The notes under the pieces are model-generated. The model ran no database searches, was not told the origin of the DNA, and worked only from the letters and a program-made list of their open reading frames with translations. Of a stretch of 27,747 nucleotides of DNA, positions 1 to 9,180 are shown in pieces (position 1 is the stretch's first letter; each line of letters begins with the position of its first letter). The stretch is from JBKDZR01 sp047971485 (GTDB lineage: Bacteria; Pseudomonadota; Alphaproteobacteria; Rhodobacterales; Rhodobacteraceae), in the NCBI GenBank assembly GCA_047971485.1, contig JBKDZR010000051.1, positions 1 through 27,747 on the forward strand, given 5' to 3'. A program made the translations under genes and the position numbers.

Positions 1-2581
1 GCCCGGTCGAGCGCTTGGCCAGTTCCTTGGACAGTTTGACCCGTTGCGCCTCGCCGCCGGACAGGGTGGTGGCCTGTTGGCCGACCTTGATATAGCCCAG
101 CCCAACGCGCACCAGTGCATCCATCTTTTCCCGGATCGCGGGCACCGCCTGGAAAAAGGCCTGGGCATCTTCCACCGTCATGTCCAGCACATCAGCGATG
201 GACTTGCCCTTGAACGTCACCTCCAGCGTTTCACGGTTGTAACGCTGCCCGTGGCAGGTTTCGCAGGTGACATAGACATCGGGCAGAAAGTGCATCTCGA
301 TCTTGATGACGCCATCACCCTGGCAGGCCTCGCACCGGCCGCCCTTGACGTTGAAGCTGAAGCGCCCGGGTTTATAGCCGCGCGCCTTGGCCTCGGGCAG
401 GCCGGCGAACCAGTCGCGGATGGGGGTGAAGGCGCCGGTATAGGTGGCCGGGTTGGACCGGGGCGTGCGGCCAATGGGGCGCTGGTCGATGTCGATCACC
501 TTGTCGAGATGCTCCAGCCCCTTGATCGTTTCGCAGGGCGCGGGGACCTGGCGGGCGCCGTTCAGGCGCATGCTGGCGGTCTTGAACAGGGTCTCGATGG
601 TCAGGGTCGACTTGCCGCCCCCCGACACGCCGGTGACACAGACGAACTTGCCCAAGGGGAAATCCGCCGTCACCGATTTCAGGTTGTTGCCGGTGGCCTT
701 GACCACGCGCAGCATCTTGCCATTCCCTTCGCGGCGGGTGGTGGGGACAGCGATCTCGCGGCGGCCGGCCAGGTAGTCGCCGGTTACGCTGTAGGGGTTG
801 GCGATGATCTCGGCCGGGGTGCCTTGGGCGATGATCTGGCCGCCATGCACGCCGGCCCCGGGGCCGATATCGAGGACGTAATCGGCCTCGCGGATGGCTT
901 CTTCGTCATGTTCGACAACGATCACTGTATTGCCCTGATCGCGCAGGTTTTTCAGCGTGATCAGCAGGCGGTCATTATCGCGCTGATGCAGCCCGATCGA
1001 GGGTTCGTCCAGCACATAGAGCACCCCGGTCAACCCTGATCCGATCTGGCTGGCCAGGCGGATCCGCTGGCTTTCGCCCCCGGAAAGGGTACCGGCATTG
1101 CGGCTGAGCGTCAGGTATTCCAACCCGACATTGTTCAGAAAGCCCAGCCTTTCGCGAATTTCCTTCAGAATGGCCCGGGCGATTTCATTCTTCTGGGTGC
1201 TCAGGGCATCGGGCACGGACAGACACCAGTCATGGGCCTCGCGGATCGACATCTCAACGACCTGGCCGACATGCAGCCCCGCGATCTTGACCGCCAGGGC
1301 CTCGGGGCGCAGCCGGTAGCCGCCACAGGATCCGCAGGGGCGGTTGTTCTGGTAGCGCTCGAATTCCTCGCGCACCCAGGCGCTGTCGGTTTCGCGGTAG
1401 CGCCGTTCCATGTTCGGCACCACACCCTCGAAGGTTCGGCTGACCTGATAGACGCGGCCGGAATCGTCATAGCGGAAAGCAATCTCTTCCTCACCCGATC
1501 CATGCAGGAACACGTTGCGAACCTTGGCCGGCAAGTCCTTCCACGGCGTCTTGGGGTCGAAACCGTAGTGATTGGCGATGGCCTCAATCGTCTGGGTGAA
1601 ATAGGGGGATTTGCCCTTGCGCCACGGAGCCAGGGCGCCGTTTTCCACCGAGAGGGCCGCATCGGGCACCACCAGGTTTTCATCAAAGAACAGTTCCACC
1701 CCCAGCCCGTCGCAATCCGGGCAGGCCCCCAAGGGGGCGTTGAAGCTGAACAGACGTGGCTCGATTTCCGGGATGGTGAAGCCGGATACCGGACAGGCGA
1801 AGTTTTCCGAAAATGTGATCCGCTCGGGATCTGGCGTGGTGCCATCATCCCCGGCCCGGGGGGCGGTTTCGAGAATGGCGATCCCGGCGGCAAGATCCAG
1901 GGCGGTGCGCAAGCTGTCGGCCAGCCGCGTTTCCATGCCTTCGCGCACCACGATCCGGTCCACCACCACGTCGATATCGTGACGGAACTTCTTGTCCAGG
2001 CTTGGCGGCGTGTCGAGATCGTGGAATTCGCCGTCGATCTTGACCCGCTGGAAGCCCTGTTTGCGCAGTTCCAGCATTTCCTTGCGGTACTCGCCCTTGC
2101 GGTCCCGCACGATGGGGGCCAGCAGGTAGCCCCGGGTGCCGTCCTCCATGGCCATGATCCGGTCGACCATGTCTTGCACCTGCTGGGCCTCGATCGGCAG
2201 GCCGGTGGCCGGGCTGTAGGGGGTGCCGACCCGGGCGAAAAGCAGCCGCAGATAATCGTAAATCTCGGTCACCGTACCCACAGTTGAGCGCGGGTTCTTG
2301 CTGGTGGTCTTCTGTTCGATGGAAATCGCCGGGCTGAGGCCGCTGATATGATCCACATCCGGCTTTTCCATCATGTCGAGGAACTGCCGCGCATAGGCCG
2401 AGAGGCTTTCGACATAGCGCCGCTGGCCCTCGGCATAGATCGTGTCGAAGGCCAGGCTGGACTTGCCCGACCCAGACAGACCGGTGATCACCACCAGTTC
2501 ATCGCGGGGGATATCGACATCAATGTTCTTGAGGTTGTGTTCGCGCGCGCCACGCACCTCGATCTTCTTCAACTCGGCCAT
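1..2581 (-). CDS. uvrA: UvrA, excinuclease ABC subunit A (3' end outside window)
   Basis: Damage-recognition ATPase of nucleotide excision repair; it dimerises, loads UvrB onto lesions and acts in the cytoplasm. About 860 codons are visible, and the last ~95 of a typical ~950-residue UvrA lie beyond position 1. The first Walker A is GLSGSGKSS with Lys40 and the second is GVSGGGKST with Lys657. Both ABC signatures (LSGGESQR, LSGGEAQR) are present. The C-terminal zinc module is intact (CEAC and CETC pairs). The insertion-domain zinc motif reads CPVS followed by CPDC, so one of the usual four cysteines is Ser. The start at 2581 is supported by GGGAG about 7 nt upstream and by the conserved N-terminus MAELKKIEVRGAREHNLKNI. 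A LexA-type operator lies about 68 bp upstream, so DNA-damage induction is likely. Identification is certain. Confidence 0.98.
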   Translation of the reverse strand, partial: MAELKKIEVRGAREHNLKNIDVDIPRDELVVITGLSGSGKSSLAFDTIYAEGQRRYVESLSAYARQFLDMMEKPDVDHISGLSPAISIEQKTTSKNPRSTVGTVTEIYDYLRLLFARVGTPYSPATGLPIEAQQVQDMVDRIMAMEDGTRGYLLAPIVRDRKGEYRKEMLELRKQGFQRVKIDGEFHDLDTPPSLDKKFRHDIDVVVDRIVVREGMETRLADSLRTALDLAAGIAILETAPRAGDDGTTPDPERITFSENFACPVSGFTIPEIEPRLFSFNAPLGACPDCDGLGVELFFDENLVVPDAALSVENGALAPWRKGKSPYFTQTIEAIANHYGFDPKTPWKDLPAKVRNVFLHGSGEEEIAFRYDDSGRVYQVSRTFEGVVPNMERRYRETDSAWVREEFERYQNNRPCGSCGGYRLRPEALAVKIAGLHVGQVVEMSIREAHDWCLSVPDALSTQKNEIARAILKEIRERLGFLNNVGLEYLTLSRNAGTLSGGESQRIRLASQIGSGLTGVLYVLDEPSIGLHQRDNDRLLITLKNLRDQGNTVIVVEHDEEAIREADYVLDIGPGAGVHGGQIIAQGTPAEIIANPYSVTGDYLAGRREIAVPTTRREGNGKMLRVVKATGNNLKSVTADFPLGKFVCVTGVSGGGKSTLTIETLFKTASMRLNGARQVPAPCETIKGLEHLDKVIDIDQRPIGRTPRSNPATYTGAFTPIRDWFAGLPEAKARGYKPGRFSFNVKGGRCEACQGDGVIKIEMHFLPDVYVTCETCHGQRYNRETLEVTFKGKSIADVLDMTVEDAQAFFQAVPAIREKMDALVRVGLGYIKVGQQATTLSGGEAQRVKLSKELAKRSTG

Positions 2582-2648
2582 GCCCGACTCCCGAAAGCGA
2601 CGGGGCCATAGTTAATGGTTCGGGACTGGAAGGCCAATCCCAAAGGAA

Positions 2649-2663
2649 GAACAAGTGAAGAAC
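2649..2663 (-). promoter_or_regulatory. Putative LexA (SOS) operator of uvrA
   Basis: Read on the minus strand the site is GTTCTTCACTTGTTC, an exact GTTC-N7-GTTC direct repeat. This is the LexA-binding consensus established for Rhodobacter and other alphaproteobacteria. It sits 68 bp upstream of the uvrA start, within the 167-bp gap between uvrA and the DUF924 gene. Binding by LexA is inferred from the exact match and from uvrA being a standard SOS gene. No clear -35/-10 pair was assigned around it. Confidence 0.8.
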
Positions 2664-2748
2664 AAAAGGCGCGGAGTGAACTTACGGACAAAAGCCACGT
2701 GCGCTGCGGCCTCCAGCGGCACAGGACATGGATGCCACACCAGCACCC

Positions 2749-3327
2749 TCAGGCGGCAGCCTGCAGCCCCTCGACCACCGCGCCATAGCCCCCTGCCCCC
2801 AGAAACGCGATTTCAGCCGCCGTGCTGCGCCGGCCCAGATCGGCGTTGCGATGGGGGAAGCGACCGAAGCGGCGGATCACCTCGCGGTGGGCGCGGGCGT
2901 GCAGCAGATTGGACTGGCTGCTTTCCGGCATCCGTTCCAGCATCAGCCGGACGCAGCGTTCCTGATCTTCCAGACATTCGGAATGCATCAGCGGCATATA
3001 GAAAAACTGCCGCGCCGCGCCTTCGATGCGCCGGTCATAGCCTTTGGCCAGCGCACGCTTTGCCACCGCCCGGGCCAACCGGTCACTGGCAAAGGACCGC
3101 CCATCACCACGGAACATGTTGCGCGGAAACTGATCCAGCACGATCAGCAACGCCAGCACCGGGCGCGGCGCAGACCCCCAGCCCAGATGACCCTCTTCCT
3201 GTGCCTGAAGCCAAAGGGACTTGAACCGGGTGCGGATGGTCGCATCAAGCGCATCATCCTGCTTGTACCACCCCTTGGGTCCGACCTCTTGCAGCCAGAA
3301 ATCCAGGATATCTTCGGAACCGATCAT
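2749..3327 (-). CDS. DUF924 family protein
   Basis: A 192-residue protein of the DUF924 family (YP_/COG3803-like helical proteins of unknown role). The family pattern is recognisable: the N-terminal IxxFWxxEVGPKGWY-like segment (residues ~7-20), a central VLDQFPRNMFRG motif (~residues 63-74) and the FFYMPLMHSE motif that follows. The length is normal for the family. The open frame extends upstream, but the start at 3327 has a strong ribosome site (GGGAGAGGA just before the ATG) and gives the usual family N-terminus. The gene lies on the same strand as upstream queA (188-bp gap) and downstream uvrA. No signal peptide is visible, so it is probably cytoplasmic. The biochemical function is unknown. 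Confidence 0.9.
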   Translation of the reverse strand: MIGSEDILDFWLQEVGPKGWYKQDDALDATIRTRFKSLWLQAQEEGHLGWGSAPRPVLALLIVLDQFPRNMFRGDGRSFASDRLARAVAKRALAKGYDRRIEGAARQFFYMPLMHSECLEDQERCVRLMLERMPESSQSNLLHARAHREVIRRFGRFPHRNADLGRRSTAAEIAFLGAGGYGAVVEGLQAAA

Positions 3328-3515
3328 GTCCTCTCCCTTTCGTTCCGCACGCTCCCGCCCCAAGGCTGACACCGTGCGACGGTTCAGGCAAGTCCCGGAT
3401 CCGGCACTTCCATACCGCTGTTGCCGATCCTCCTCGCCCTCGGGCGCCTGCACTACGCCCGTCAGCGCCATGGTCAACCGCCCCTGTCCGCGCAGCGGCG
3501 GAAACCTGCCACCCG

Positions 3516-4583
3516 TCAGCCTGCTCCGGGATCCGGGATCAGCAGCGAGGCATCGCCGTAACTGAAAAACCGGTACTTCTCGGCCACGGCATGGGCATAG
3601 ATCCGGCGGATGGTTTCCGGGCCCATCAGGGCCGAGACCAGCATCATCAGTGTCGATTTGGGCAAATGGAAATTGGTCATCAGCGCATCCGTCGCCCGAA
3701 AGGCAAAGCCGGGATAGATGAAGATGTCGGTCTCGCCCTGCCAGGGGCACACTACACCCGTTTCACGCGCGGCCGTCTCGATCAGGCGCAGTGCGGTGGT
3801 GCCCACCGGAATGATCCGGCCCCCGGCGGCGCGGGTTGCGGCAATCTCTGCCGCCGCGCGCTCCGAAACCGCGCCCCATTCGGCATGCATGCGGTGCTGG
3901 CGCGGATCCTCGACCTTGACCGGCAGAAAGGTGCCCGCGCCCACATGCAGGGTGACATGGGTAAAGGCGACCCCCCGGGCACTCAGCGCCGCCAGCAGAT
4001 CATCGTCGAAATGCAGCGATGCGGTGGGCGCCGCGACCGCGCCGGCATGCCGTGCCCAGACCGTCTGATAATCTTCGCGATCCCGGGCATCGGCGGCGCG
4101 GCGGTGGGCAATATAGGGCGGCAGAGGCATGGCCCCGTGGCGGTCCAATGCCGTTTCCAGCGCCGTCCCGGTTACAGACAGGTCCAGCACCGCCTGGCCA
4201 TCGGCGCGGCGGGTGCGCAGGGTCGCGCTCAGACCGTCGCCGATCTCGATCACCTCGCCCTCGCGGATCTTGCGCAAGGGCTTGACCAGCGCACTCCAGC
4301 CGCCATCGGCCAGAGGCGTCAACAGCGTGACCTCGATCCGCGCCGCGCCGTCGCCATCGCGCGTCTGGCGCCGGCGGATCCCGGTAAGGCGCACGGGCAG
4401 GACACGGGTATCGTTCAGGATCAGGCGATCCCCCGGGCGCAGCAGATCCGGCAAATCGCGCACATGGCGATCGGCGATCCCCGGGCCCTCGGCCACCAAC
4501 AGCCGGGCGGCACTGCGCGGACGCACCGGGCGGGTGGCGATCAGGTCGTCGGGGAGATCGAAATCGAAATCGGCTAGTTTCAT
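3516..4583 (-). CDS. queA: QueA, S-adenosylmethionine:tRNA ribosyltransferase-isomerase
   Basis: Transfers and isomerises the ribosyl group of SAM onto 7-aminomethyl-7-deazaguanine in tRNA, forming epoxyqueuosine in the queuosine pathway; cytoplasmic. The 355-residue product has the standard N-terminus (FDFDLPDDLIATRP), the RLILNDTRVLPVRL block, the LPPYI motif, HVGAGTFLPVK and the MTNFHLPKSTLMML motif near the C-terminus. Length matches the family. The open frame runs upstream to 4625, but the ATG at 4583 gives the conserved start; its ribosome site is weak. About 500 bp upstream without a gene contain dispersed repeat copy A. No tgt gene is in the window. Identification is certain. Confidence 0.97.
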   Translation of the reverse strand: MKLADFDFDLPDDLIATRPVRPRSAARLLVAEGPGIADRHVRDLPDLLRPGDRLILNDTRVLPVRLTGIRRRQTRDGDGAARIEVTLLTPLADGGWSALVKPLRKIREGEVIEIGDGLSATLRTRRADGQAVLDLSVTGTALETALDRHGAMPLPPYIAHRRAADARDREDYQTVWARHAGAVAAPTASLHFDDDLLAALSARGVAFTHVTLHVGAGTFLPVKVEDPRQHRMHAEWGAVSERAAAEIAATRAAGGRIIPVGTTALRLIETAARETGVVCPWQGETDIFIYPGFAFRATDALMTNFHLPKSTLMMLVSALMGPETIRRIYAHAVAEKYRFFSYGDASLLIPDPGAG

Positions 4584-5080
4584 GGCACACCGGTCAAGAA
4601 CGCAACGCGCCAGCCCATGCCGCAAACCACGCCAGAGGTAAACCCGGCCGCAGATCCGGACGGTGGCGGTTTGCCATCCCAGGCGGCCCCTTGCCGCGCG
4701 ACACCAACACAGTCGGATTTGCGGACGAAGCGGCCGTTACCATCAACAGACCAAGCCGCGCGTCGACGGGCCGTGGTGCGGCGATCCCCGGTCGGGAACG
4801 GGTGCGCTTTATTGTAGCCGTGGTAGCGCGACCCCAGATCTTCGCGGGTGTGTAAGCCAATCGCCGTGCCAGGGGGCGGCCCAGCGATGCGCGGCGGCCT
4901 TCGGCCTTGTTCCACGCCGATAGGCGGTAATGTGGAAAAACCGCATCCTTCTATTCCCGCAGGGGACAGAATGGCCTCAAAGCCGCCCCCTTCGCGACGG
5001 AAGAACAGACCAATCCCCGAGACTTTTGGCACAAGGCCCCCGCGTTCAAACAGAGGCACCCCGCCAAGACGAACCGGCAC
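4584..5080. other. Intergenic gap containing repeat copy A
   Basis: 497 bp lie between queA and the AsmA-like gene, both on the minus strand. The short open frames here do not resemble proteins. The only structure I see is the dispersed repeat at about 4710-4985, which includes a GC-rich hairpin (GGCGGCC TTC GGCC-type, near 4893). The first ~125 bp beside queA show no recognisable promoter or RNA gene. Confidence 0.6.
4710..4985 (+). repeat. Dispersed intergenic repeat, copy A
   Basis: This copy shares its left end with copy B (AGTCGGATTTGCGGACGAAG here, AGTCGGCTTTGCGGACAAAG there), then CGGCCGTT and a CCAAGCCGCGC-like block. A core at 4801-4836 (GGTGCGCTTTAT, then GCCGTGGTAGCGCG) is shared by all three copies. 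The segment around 4761-4800 (CGACGGGCCG...GTGCGGCGATCC) matches copy C closely. At the right end GGCCTCAAAGC is shared with copy B. The copies are diverged but collinear. No transposase or terminal inverted repeats are visible; spurious short open frames cross it in several frames. Confidence 0.8.
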
Positions 5081-8000
5081 TCAGGGGGTCGGCTTGCGAA
5101 AGATCTCGCGCAGGAAACCGGGGGTCAGGATCGATAGCGGGTTCACATGCACCTGTGGCGCCCCTGCCGATCCGGTAATCCGATAGCTGATCCCCACCAG
5201 CCCCTCGCCCCGCCGGGTCATGAAACTGCCGATCCGGTTGAGGAAATAGACCGGCGAGATCACCCCCTGTAGGTCAATCTTACCGCCTTGCAATTCCGCC
5301 ACCCCATCCAGCGAAATCCCCAGCGAGGGCCCCACCGCACTGGCGCTGTCTATGGTCAGCCGGCCCGGCGCCAGATGGAAATCGGCCCGGACATCGGAAA
5401 AGGTGATCCCCTGGCCGGCCATCTGTTCAACAGCGCCAACGATGCTGACAGCGGATAACAGCTCGGCCACCACGGGGGTGTTGCGCAGCGCCGTATCCGT
5501 GACCCGCATCTGGCCGCGATAGTGCCCCGGCGCGCCCTCGGGCACCAGCCGCAAATCCAGCGCGCCCCCACGCCCCTGATCCAGAATACCGGCCGCACGC
5601 AGCACCGCGCCGGCATCCTCGGCGGTCAGGCGCAGCGACATGTCACGCCCCGCGCCGGCAATCCGCAGATCCACAGGGACCGTTCCCCCGACCCGCCCGG
5701 TCAGGTGCCCGCCCTGCCCAGACACCTGCCCGGACACATGGGTGACCGCGATCGTATCGGTCAGGATCAGCCGGTCGAAGGCGATCGTCATCGGCAGACC
5801 TGCCCCACCGCCCCCGGTGCCCAGCCCGGCGGGGCGGCGGCGCAGATCCAGCATGCCCCCGGTCAGGGCCACCGACCGGCCCGGGCGGATATCGGCCGCC
5901 GTGTCCAGCCAGGTCCCGACCGCCAGCCGGTCCAGCACGACACGCCGGCGATCCGCCCCGCCCAGATCCACCCGGCCGTCCAGCACCATCCCCGGGGCCC
6001 GCACCGAGACCCGGTCCAGCCGCCCCTCGGGCCCAAGCCGGCCATGGACCTCGGCATGACCCGTCGCTGCGGCCGGCTTGGACCAGCCGATGATCCCGGC
6101 AGACAGGCCCAGACCGGCCAGATCCCCCGTGATCGCAACGCCCGGCGCGCCCCCCCCCGGGGGCAGGGTCACCTCGGCGGTGTAGCGCCCGGCCCCGGTC
6201 AAGGACACACCCGGCAGCCGGGCCCCGAAGGTTTCCAGGATCCCGGCGGTCAGCGCACCAGTCGCCACCAGCCCGGCCGGGCCGGCATCCGGACCAAGCG
6301 GACGAGTATAGGCAACCTCGGCGGCGTGACCGTCCAGATCGACCGCTCCGGCAGCCCGGAATGTGGCCCGATCCGCGCTCAGCCTCAGGGGTCCCGCACG
6401 CAGCGTCTTGCCCGGCAGCAAGGTGGTGCTGGTAAACCCGATCAGCTGGCCCTCGGCCTGAAAGGCCACATCGCGCGGTGTCAGCCCGGGGCGTTGCGGC
6501 ACCTCCAGCGCCACCGACAGATCCAGCCGGCCGGTCGCGTTCTCCGGGGTCAGGGCCCCCTTCCTGGCCGGCGGCTGCCCAAGGGGCGGGGCCTGCAACA
6601 TGGCCAGGATCCCTCCCGTCGCCGCCTCGGCCCGAAAGGAGACATGCAGCGGGCTGTCCCTGCGGCGGATATCGGCCTTGCCAACCACGACACGGGACAC
6701 ATCCATGTCCCCGCCCAGCGGATCGGCCATCCCTGCCGCGTCGATCAGCAGCCGAAAGCCGCCCCCGGCGATTTCGCCGCGCCCGCGCGCATCGGTCAGC
6801 AGGGGCAGGCCACGCAGGGGGCGCAGGCTGGCGTCCTGGAAACCAAAGCTCAGGCCGATCTCGGGCGGGGCACCGGCGGCGATCCGGATGGCCGCCGACA
6901 CATCCCTCATTGTCCCGTCGATCAGGTGCGCGTCCAGCCAGCGCCGCGTGCCCCGCGCCAGGGACAGGGGCCACAGCCGCACCAGATCGCGCGCAGCCAC
7001 CCGAGCCGTGGCAAAATCCATCGCCATCCGCCCCGCCGCCAGATCCAGACGTGCCCGCCCCGTAACCCGGCCGGCCCCGGTCTCCAGCACGATGTCGTCA
7101 ATCTCGACGCCGGCGCTCTGCCGCTCATAGCGCATATCGGCCGCGACCAGCCCCAGATCGAGGGGCGCCTCGAAAAGATCCGGCAGATCAATCCGAACCC
7201 CCTCCAGCCGCAGCTGGGCGATGGCACGGTCCGGATCGCGCAGGGGCACCGATATCGCCATCTGGCCGGCAAAGGCCAGGTCTGGCCCCTCCAGCGACAC
7301 CGCCTGCACCCGCAAACGGTTGGCCGCGACATCAAGGTCCAGATCCGCGCGCGCGGTATGGATCGGCACCGGATCGGCAAAGATCGGCATCCGGACCCCC
7401 CCCTCGCCGATACGGATCGCCCCGCGCATCCGGCTGACCAACCCGCCATCGGGGATCTCACCGGTCAGGTCCAGCGACACCGGCGCGTCGATCCGGCCGA
7501 GGAATTCGCTCAGCGGTCCGCTGCCACCCAGTTCCGCCAGCCGCGCCGGCACAATCCCACGCAGTTCCGCCGCCGCCTGTGAGGGCTGCCCCGGCCCCGG
7601 GCTGTGCACCAGCAGGGCCGCCCCCCCCGAGGTACTGGCCCCGCTGTCGGTACTGATCGCCCCCAGGGACATCTCCAGCGTCAGGGCAGGACCCTCGCGG
7701 TCCAGCCGCAGCGTGCCGCCCCGCGCCATGATCACACGATCCTCCATAAGATCGTCGAAGGTCAGCGCGACCTCCTCCAGACCGACATGATCCAGCCCGG
7801 CCAGCGCCGGCCCCTCCAGCATCGTGCGCAGGTTGGTGATCATGCCCCCCGGCGAGGGCGCCTGATCCACCATCAGCCGCCCCGGCCCCAGCGACAGGCT
7901 GAGCCGGCCATCGACCTGGCGCTGCAGCGCCAGCCCCACACCGGCCACCCGGATCGTCGCCGGGCTGATCCGGGCCGACAACAGGCTGGCCCCGTCCAGC

Positions 8001-8323
8001 GCAATCTCCACCCGGTCCAGTTCTGCCAACGGCATGCCGTCGGGACCCGTCAGGCGGATGTCGCCGATTTCCACCACCGGCACCATCCCCTGACGAAAGG
8101 CCAGGCGCAGAACGCCGATCTCGGGGGCAAGCCCGGCTATGCCAATCGACTGCTCCAACCGCGCCGCCAGCCGCGCGCGCACCCAATCCGGGGCCGTCAC
8201 CGCGCCCTGGGACACCCAGAAGGCCGCCACCAACATACAGCCGGCCACCCAGATCACGAACCAGATCGGGCCATGAACCAGGGCCCGGCGCCAACGGCGC
8301 CTGGATCGGACAGGGGACGTCAT
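5081..8323 (-). CDS. AsmA-like / DUF3971 family envelope protein
   Basis: A 1080-residue protein with a short basic N-terminus and one membrane segment (about residues 16-39), followed by a long periplasmic region rich in alternating hydrophobic beta strands. It ends in an AsmA-like C-terminal region (GISYRITGSAGAPQVHVNPL). This architecture is that of the DUF3971/YhdP-type AsmA superfamily, whose members are thought to bridge the periplasm and move phospholipids to the outer membrane; that role is inferred here. The start at 8323 was chosen because the upstream extension of the frame overlaps the divergent bcp gene antisense and lacks family similarity, while this ATG directly precedes the basic-plus-TM segment. 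It is divergent from bcp with a 120-bp shared upstream region. A long antisense open frame inside it is a high-GC artefact. Confidence 0.88.
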   Translation of the reverse strand: MTSPVRSRRRWRRALVHGPIWFVIWVAGCMLVAAFWVSQGAVTAPDWVRARLAARLEQSIGIAGLAPEIGVLRLAFRQGMVPVVEIGDIRLTGPDGMPLAELDRVEIALDGASLLSARISPATIRVAGVGLALQRQVDGRLSLSLGPGRLMVDQAPSPGGMITNLRTMLEGPALAGLDHVGLEEVALTFDDLMEDRVIMARGGTLRLDREGPALTLEMSLGAISTDSGASTSGGAALLVHSPGPGQPSQAAAELRGIVPARLAELGGSGPLSEFLGRIDAPVSLDLTGEIPDGGLVSRMRGAIRIGEGGVRMPIFADPVPIHTARADLDLDVAANRLRVQAVSLEGPDLAFAGQMAISVPLRDPDRAIAQLRLEGVRIDLPDLFEAPLDLGLVAADMRYERQSAGVEIDDIVLETGAGRVTGRARLDLAAGRMAMDFATARVAARDLVRLWPLSLARGTRRWLDAHLIDGTMRDVSAAIRIAAGAPPEIGLSFGFQDASLRPLRGLPLLTDARGRGEIAGGGFRLLIDAAGMADPLGGDMDVSRVVVGKADIRRRDSPLHVSFRAEAATGGILAMLQAPPLGQPPARKGALTPENATGRLDLSVALEVPQRPGLTPRDVAFQAEGQLIGFTSTTLLPGKTLRAGPLRLSADRATFRAAGAVDLDGHAAEVAYTRPLGPDAGPAGLVATGALTAGILETFGARLPGVSLTGAGRYTAEVTLPPGGGAPGVAITGDLAGLGLSAGIIGWSKPAAATGHAEVHGRLGPEGRLDRVSVRAPGMVLDGRVDLGGADRRRVVLDRLAVGTWLDTAADIRPGRSVALTGGMLDLRRRPAGLGTGGGGAGLPMTIAFDRLILTDTIAVTHVSGQVSGQGGHLTGRVGGTVPVDLRIAGAGRDMSLRLTAEDAGAVLRAAGILDQGRGGALDLRLVPEGAPGHYRGQMRVTDTALRNTPVVAELLSAVSIVGAVEQMAGQGITFSDVRADFHLAPGRLTIDSASAVGPSLGISLDGVAELQGGKIDLQGVISPVYFLNRIGSFMTRRGEGLVGISYRITGSAGAPQVHVNPLSILTPGFLREIFRKPTP

Positions 8324-8443
8324 GTGACCGCCAAGAGCGGGACCCTGCCGGCAAACGGCCAAGCGCGGCCCGCCCGGCAGGCCACCGACTGGACAAAAGC
8401 GGCAATCTCGGGAAACTGAAGGGGATGGAAAAGGAACCACAGC

Positions 8444-8905
8444 ATGCTTGAACCCGGCCAGGCCGCCCCCGATTTCACCCTGCCGCAGGATGGCGGCGAT
8501 CCCGTCACATTGTCCGCGCTGCGCCCGGCCCCTGTCCTTGTCTATTTCTATCCGCGCGACGATACCAGCGGCTGCACGACCGAGGCCAGGGACTTTACCG
8601 CACTTCAGGCCGATTTCGCCGCCGCCGGGGCGCGGGTGATCGGCATCTCCAAGGACAGTGTCGCCAAACATGCCAAGTTCCGCGCCAAACATGACCTTGG
8701 GGTGATGCTGCTGTCCGACGAAGAGGGCGATGTCTGCGAACGCTACGGTGTCTGGCAGGAAAAGAAGATGTACGGCAAAACCCATATGGGCATTGTCCGG
8801 GCCAGTTTCCTGATCGGCGGGGATGGGACCATCGTCAAGGTCTGGCCGAAGGTCAAGGTTGCCGGCCATGCACAGGAGGCTCTGGACGCCGTCAAGGCCC
8901 TCTGA
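8444..8905 (+). CDS. bcp: Bcp/PrxQ-type thioredoxin-dependent peroxiredoxin
   Basis: A 153-residue thiol peroxidase that reduces hydrogen peroxide and organic hydroperoxides; cytoplasmic. The peroxidatic cysteine is Cys44 in the motif TSGCTTEARDF, with the YFYPRDDTSG lead-in typical of Bcp. The resolving cysteine found five residues later in E. coli Bcp is replaced by Arg49. The only other cysteine is Cys98, in the EEGDVCERYGVW segment. The protein may therefore use Cys98 or an external thiol. AAGGA about 9 nt upstream supports the start. Divergent from the AsmA-like gene; a hairpin at 9052-9071 may end the transcript. The family assignment is secure. Confidence 0.95.
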   Translation: MLEPGQAAPDFTLPQDGGDPVTLSALRPAPVLVYFYPRDDTSGCTTEARDFTALQADFAAAGARVIGISKDSVAKHAKFRAKHDLGVMLLSDEEGDVCERYGVWQEKKMYGKTHMGIVRASFLIGGDGTIVKVWPKVKVAGHAQEALDAVKAL

Positions 8906-9051
8906 GCAGGCGAGCATCCGGGGAACCGAAAACCCCGCCATTTACCACAAATTTGAAACTTACTTGCGCCACACTCGCCGCCCGGCAATCCTTGGCCGCG
9001 CGAGTCGGCAAATAACCGCCGATTTTATGAGATATGCAAATGTCAAGAGAA

Positions 9052-9075
9052 AACCCGCCGCCAAGCGGGTTGCTT
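9052..9075 (+). terminator. Possible terminator after bcp
   Basis: Perfect 7-bp stem AACCCGC/GCGGGTT with loop CGCCAA, followed by GCTTTG. It lies about 150 bp downstream of the bcp stop in the 275-bp gap before the M23 peptidase gene. The T-run is short, so the call is tentative. Confidence 0.4.
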
Positions 9076-9180
9076 TGCCATGAGTGCCCCGTTAACCCCA
9101 TCTCGGGGTCCGGTCAGACGCAAAAATGATCGTCACGACATGATCGTCAGGACCGACAACGAGAACGGGGACAGGCAAGG

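Noticed and set aside
5522..7582. A 686-codon open frame opposite the AsmA-like gene
   Set aside because: Pro/Gln/Arg-rich shadow of the real minus-strand gene; no family features.
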